NCBI GenBank assembly: GCA_963760225.1
Contig: CAVXCD010000002.1
Span: 558,001-622,000, forward strand
DNA from: 13-2-20CM-66-19 sp963760225
Lineage (GTDB): Bacteria; Pseudomonadota; Gammaproteobacteria; Steroidobacterales; Steroidobacteraceae
Direction: 5' to 3'
DNA: 64,000 nucleotides
Below are positions 60,810-64,000 of this stretch, piece after piece (the stretch's first letter is position 1; each line of letters begins with the position of its first letter). Below the pieces are notes generated by a model, which saw only the letters and a program-made list of their open reading frames with translations, was not told the origin of the DNA and made no database searches. Position numbers and translations under genes: made by a program.

Positions 60810-61298
60810 TCAGATGAGGGTGAGACCGTCGTTCGTGACGCGCCGTTTGAGCTCAGCGACGCGGCCCATGCCCGGCAGCTGCAGGTCCGGGGCGATGTCG
60901 GAGAGAGGATACAGAACGAAGTTACGCTCCACTATCCCCGGGTGCGGCAGGGTGAGTGAGGGCGTCGAGCGCTGCTCGTGAGCGTACGCCAGGAGGTCGA
61001 GATCAATGATGCGCGGCCCCCAGCGCTCGTGCGGCGCGGTGCGGCCCATGGCGCTCTCGAGCGCACCCAACTCGCGGAGCAGCTCCTCGGGCTCGAGCTG
61101 TGTCAGGAGGCCCGCGACCGCGTTGACGAAGTCGGGCTGGCTTACCGGGCCGAAGGGCCGCGACGCGTACTGGGGTGAGGTCAGCACGAGGCGGGTGCGC
61201 GGCACTTGCGCAAGCTTCGCGCAGGCGCTCTGCACCTGGGTGCGCGGTTCCTGAAGGTTGCTGCCCACGCCAATGTAAGCGGGCTGCCAGCGGTCCAT
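60810..61298 (-). CDS. folK: HPPK, folate biosynthesis
   Basis: This is a 162-residue 2-amino-4-hydroxy-6-hydroxymethyldihydropteridine diphosphokinase: AYIGVGSNLQEPRTQVQSAC, YASRPFGPVSQPDFVNAVAG, and RWGPRIIDLDLLAY with the catalytic acidic pair, then LPHPGIVERNFVLYPLSDIA. It lies 6 bp after pcnB, a classical pairing. Confidence 0.97.
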   Translation of the reverse strand: MDRWQPAYIGVGSNLQEPRTQVQSACAKLAQVPRTRLVLTSPQYASRPFGPVSQPDFVNAVAGLLTQLEPEELLRELGALESAMGRTAPHERWGPRIIDLDLLAYAHEQRSTPSLTLPHPGIVERNFVLYPLSDIAPDLQLPGMGRVAELKRRVTNDGLTLI

Positions 61299-61304
61299 GT
61301 GCCG

Positions 61305-62825
61305 TCAGGCGGAGCTCGGCGGACGACGGGGACGACGACGGCGGCGCCGGCGTGGACCCGACGGTCCACGCGAGGGCCCCTCGCCTGCGAGCGCATCGGC
61401 CATGCGCCCGCGCTCCTCCGGAGACACCTCCTGTAGCCTCGTCCACCACTGCGCCATGTCGGGCGGCGCCAGGCCGTGCTCGGCGCGCAGCAGCAAGAGG
61501 TCATAGGCGGCGCGAAAGCGCGGGTGCTCGAGCACGCGCAGCGCGCGCCGCCCGCGCGGATGCTCGAGCCGCGGCTGCAGCGCGAACATCTCGCGCACCC
61601 CGAGCGCGAAGCGCTTGGGGATGGCGAGCCGGGTCTGCGCCTGGCGCATGGCCCGATCGCAGGCCTCGAGAATCGTGGCCAGCTCGTGCCAGCGCTCGGG
61701 CGGGGCTGCCTCGATGAGCCCGGCAATGGGCCCATATAAGAGGAGTGCGAAGAGGAAGGTGGGGGTCACCGGCTTGTCCGCCAGCACCCGCTCGTCGGTG
61801 TTACGCAGGCCCTGCAGCAGGAGCTTCTCGACCAGGCTCCCCGGGTGGGTGCTGAAATAGGCATCGACGCTCGGCAGCAGCGCCGCGAGCAGCCCGCGCC
61901 GGCGCAGCACCTCGAAGCTGCGCGCCCCGTGGCCGCGTAAGAACAGCTTCAAGGTCTCCTCGAAGAGCCGCGCCGGCGGCACGCCGGCGAGCAGCTCGCG
62001 CAGTGGCCCGATCGGCTGCGCGGTCGCAGGCTCGATCGAAAAGCCGAGCTTCGCCTCGAAGCGCGCGGCGCGCAGCATCCGCACCGGATCCTCGCGATAG
62101 CGCGTCTCCGGATCCCCGATGAGGCGCAGCGTGCGCGCGGCGATGTCCTGCGCGCCGTTTACATAGTCCCAGAGCGAAAAGTCCGCGATGTTGTAATAGA
62201 GCGCGTTCGCCGTGAAGTCGCGCCGCCAGACATCCTCGTCGATCGTGCCGTAGACGTTATCGCGCAGGATGCGACCCGAGGCGTCGAAGCGGCGGTCGGC
62301 GTTGGGCTCATCGTCGTCCACGGCAGTACGCGCGCCGGGTGCTGCGCGCACGGGCTCGGGCGGCTCGATGTCGGCGGATTCATCCGCGCCTTCATCGAGC
62401 TCGGGCGCCTCACCGTCCTCGGGGTCGGCCTCGGGCAGCGGCTCATCGCCCTGGGAAGGCGCGGTCGCGGCGCGAAACGTCGCCACCTCGATGATGTCGC
62501 GGCCGAAGAAGACGTGAGCGAGGCGAAAGCGCCGGCCGACGAGCCGGCTGTTGCGGAACAGCCGCTTGATCTGCTCCGGCAGCGCATCGGTCGCCACGTC
62601 GAAGTCCTTCGGCTCGATACCGATCAGGAGGTCGCGGACACAGCCGCCGACCAGGAATCCCATGAAGCCCGCATCGCGTAAGCGGTTCAGCACCCGCAGC
62701 GCGTTGGGCGAGATATGCGAGCGGGAAATAGCGTGATCGGACCGCGGAATGATCCGGGGAGCGGCGGCGGGCGTCGTAGGCGACGCTTCGGGGGGGTTCA
62801 AATCGGTGGCTTTCGGCTTGAGCAA
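61305..62825 (-). CDS. pcnB: Poly(A) polymerase I with acidic insertion
   Basis: This protein is 506 residues from a TTG at 62823-62825. It has the nucleotidyltransferase motif FLVGGCVRDLLIGIEPKDFD (about 57-76), VGRRFRLAHVFFGRDIIEVA, RRDFTANALYYNIADFSLWD, GDPETRYREDPVRMLRAARF, and a basic C-terminus (PRRRRRRRPRRPPSS). It adds 3' tails to RNA for decay. Residues about 121-178 form a Pro/Asp/Glu-rich insertion between two conserved blocks. No ATG or GTG is usable between the tRNA gene and the family N-terminus, so the TTG is chosen. The start overlaps the tRNA promoter. Confidence 0.92.
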   Translation of the reverse strand: MLKPKATDLNPPEASPTTPAAAPRIIPRSDHAISRSHISPNALRVLNRLRDAGFMGFLVGGCVRDLLIGIEPKDFDVATDALPEQIKRLFRNSRLVGRRFRLAHVFFGRDIIEVATFRAATAPSQGDEPLPEADPEDGEAPELDEGADESADIEPPEPVRAAPGARTAVDDDEPNADRRFDASGRILRDNVYGTIDEDVWRRDFTANALYYNIADFSLWDYVNGAQDIAARTLRLIGDPETRYREDPVRMLRAARFEAKLGFSIEPATAQPIGPLRELLAGVPPARLFEETLKLFLRGHGARSFEVLRRRGLLAALLPSVDAYFSTHPGSLVEKLLLQGLRNTDERVLADKPVTPTFLFALLLYGPIAGLIEAAPPERWHELATILEACDRAMRQAQTRLAIPKRFALGVREMFALQPRLEHPRGRRALRVLEHPRFRAAYDLLLLRAEHGLAPPDMAQWWTRLQEVSPEERGRMADALAGEGPSRGPSGPRRRRRRRPRRPPSSA

Positions 62826-62845
62826 TCGTGACGGCTCTCTATAAT
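62818..62845 (+). promoter_or_regulatory. Promoter of tRNA-Glu
   Basis: TTGAGC (62818-62823) and a perfect TATAAT (62840-62845) with 16-bp spacing precede the tRNA by 31 bp. The promoter overlaps the beginning of the divergent pcnB gene. Confidence 0.75.
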
Positions 62846-62876
62846 ACCGCGCTCCTGCCCGCGGCCCCCTTCTTAC

Positions 62877-62952
62877 GCTCCCTTCGTCTAGAGGCCCAGG
62901 ACATAGCCCTCTCAAGGCTAGTACACCGGTTCGAATCCGGTAGGGAGCGCCA
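62877..62952 (+). tRNA. tRNA-Glu(CTC)
   Basis: The gene has 76 bases including encoded CCA (62950-62952). The acceptor GCTCCCT (62877-62883) pairs with AGGGAGC (62942-62948). The D-arm is TCGTCTAGAGGCCCAGGA. The anticodon stem TAGCC/GGCTA holds loop CTCTCAA with anticodon CTC, and the T-arm is CCGGTTCGAATCCGG. The body matches the bacterial tRNA-Glu pattern. Confidence 0.96.
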
Positions 62953-63336
62953 CCTAATCAACAAGTTACAGAGGTAGCAGGAAGCAGAAATGCCCCTCGG
63001 GTAAGTTTCGGGTAAGTTCCACACGTATCCACGGCTGGCCGCGCCCATCCGCGTAGCTACGGCAGGCCCGACGATTTATTGGACACGTTTCCGGGTCCGT
63101 GCCGGGTTATGCCGCGTACACGTGCGCTCTGCGGTCAGATCCGAGACGCACGAGAGCGCACGGAAGGGAGCGTTGCAAGTGGAGAACCGACAAAACGCGC
63201 CGCGCAACGGAATGCACCGAGATGAGACCGAATCAAGCGCTTCGCTACATCCGATGCACAATACGGCGCCGGTCTATGCAGCCGGCATCATCGGCCTCAC
63301 TGTATGGAAGACCAACCTCGAGAGGTGAAGTGCTCC
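62953..63336. other. Gene-free stretch between tRNA-Glu and an IS element
   Basis: This is about 380 bp in which I see no convincing gene. The composition is less GC-rich than the rest. A short direct repeat (CGGGTAAGTT at 62998-63007 and 63009-63018) lies 46 bp after the tRNA. The setting, a tRNA 3' end followed by sequence of different composition and an IS, resembles the edge of an integrated element, but no integrase or second tRNA-end copy is visible. Confidence 0.5.
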
Positions 63337-64000
63337 TGACCTGCCGGCTTTCTTCGGACCTAAACACCTTTGGAGACGGCTGTGTTGGGGTCGGTTGTTA
63401 ATAGCTGCTGCTTGAACTCTACCGGCGTCAGCTGCCCGAGACTCGAGTGGGGCCGAACCTCGTTGAACTGCCGCCGGAACTCTTCGATCAGGATCTTCGC
63501 ATCGATCCGGTTCTTGAACCACTGCATGCCGAGACACTCGTCGCGAAACTTGCCGTTGAAGCTCTCGTTCGATCCGTTCTGCCAGGGCTTGCCTGGATCG
63601 ATGTAGGCCGTGTCGATCTGTGCCTCCGTTACCCAGCGCAGGATCGCTCGAGAGATGAACTCCGGGCCGTTGTCTGAGCGGAGGTACTTCGGTGCTCCGT
63701 GAACGCTCACCAGCTTCGACAGCACTTCGATCACGCGAGCCGATCGGATGCTGCCGGCCACATCGATCGCCAAACACTCCCGGGTGTACTCATCGATTAC
63801 CGTCAGACACTTCAGCTGCTGGCCATTGGCACACGCGTCGAATAGGAAGTCGTATGCCCAGACCTGGTTCGCTCCCGTGGGCGCCAGAGGCCTCGGGCGA
63901 TGTGCGGCTACGCGGCGTCGTGGCCTCTTTCTCGGCACTTGCAGACCGTGCAGTCGCCACAGCCGATGCGTTCGATCTGCGCTCATCACATGTCCTCGCC
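63337..64000 (-). mobile_element. IS3-family (IS407-like) insertion sequence, right end in window
   Basis: The element's end is placed at TGACCTGCC (63337-63345), continuing CGGCTTTCTTCGGACC, a typical IS3-family inverted-repeat terminus. Only the part with the transposase 3' end lies in the window. The other end, and therefore any target duplication (candidate CTCC at 63333-63336), is outside. Confidence 0.75.
63360..64000 (-). CDS. IS3-family transposase OrfB, 5' end off window
   Basis: At least 213 residues of a DDE transposase are present. Asp in NQVWAYDFLFD, Asp in YLRSDNGPEFISRAI, and Glu in GKPWQNGSNESFNGKFRDEC form the catalytic triad. The C-terminal RPHSSLGQLTPVEF is characteristic of IS3 OrfB. 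The frame continues through the window edge (RGH before the GTG at 63987-63989), so this is an internal segment, normally made by frameshift fusion with OrfA. Confidence 0.92.
   Translation of the reverse strand, partial: RGHVMSADRTHRLWRLHGLQVPRKRPRRRVAAHRPRPLAPTGANQVWAYDFLFDACANGQQLKCLTVIDEYTRECLAIDVAGSIRSARVIEVLSKLVSVHGAPKYLRSDNGPEFISRAILRWVTEAQIDTAYIDPGKPWQNGSNESFNGKFRDECLGMQWFKNRIDAKILIEEFRRQFNEVRPHSSLGQLTPVEFKQQLLTTDPNTAVSKGV

Noticed and set aside
63076..63336. Short open frames between the tRNA and the IS
   Set aside because: They have no SD and no domain. Composition and length are compatible with chance.

Overview
The window is GC-rich, gene-dense bacterial chromosome. The block nnr-tsaE-amidase-mutL-miaA-hfq-hflX-hflK-hflC-DUF2065-purA, the block pcnB-folK-dck-panB-panC, and a cydABX operon with an extra small subunit all point to a high-GC gammaproteobacterium. 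A relative of the Nevskiales/Steroidobacterales/Xanthomonadales side is plausible, but this is inferred from gene order and was not measured.

Layout. 1-12.2 kb holds envelope and stress functions: a metallo-hydrolase cut by the window edge, small DUF1003/DUF202/DUF302/DUF1328 proteins, an MscS channel, a cation/proton antiporter, a SYLF protein, the osmoregulated periplasmic glucan pair opgG-opgH, a 26-residue membrane microprotein and a membrane protein. 12.2-17.7 kb carries phosphoketolase with an overlapping atypical hybrid sensor, a divergent acetate kinase, and a Tat-exported beta carbonic anhydrase. 17.7-19.7 kb has an MFS exporter and a small conserved protein.

19.8-30.3 kb is the most distinctive accessory module. 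It has a LysR regulator and a GntR/FCD regulator, a 522-bp control region with repeated GATATATC palindromes, an OxlT-like transporter, a thiamine-diphosphate enzyme that does not look like classical oxalyl-CoA decarboxylase, a formyl-CoA:oxalate CoA-transferase, a broken ATP-grasp acyl-CoA ligase, a porin, and three consecutive BON-domain proteins. I read it as an oxalate or short 2-hydroxyacyl/oxalyl-CoA catabolic operon: porin and OxlT bring the acid in, Frc makes the CoA ester, and the ThDP enzyme cleaves or decarboxylates it.

30.3-44.2 kb is mixed metabolism: an amino-acid permease, threonine synthase, PanE, the cydPABX cytochrome bd operon, an acyl-CoA synthetase with an enoyl-CoA hydratase, a double-CDGSH protein, PPK2, an MFS transporter and a Ste24-like protease. 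44.2-62.8 kb is core housekeeping. A tRNA-Glu(CTC) at 62.88 kb is followed by about 380 bp without genes, and then by an IS3-family element that runs off the right edge.

The points most worth following up are the non-classical oxalate-type operon, a candidate CTG start codon behind an ideal Shine-Dalgarno at 45.89 kb, a glutamine in place of the conserved histidine in the acetate kinase, a 20-bp-spaced direct repeat upstream of the third BON gene, and the repeat linker in OpgG.
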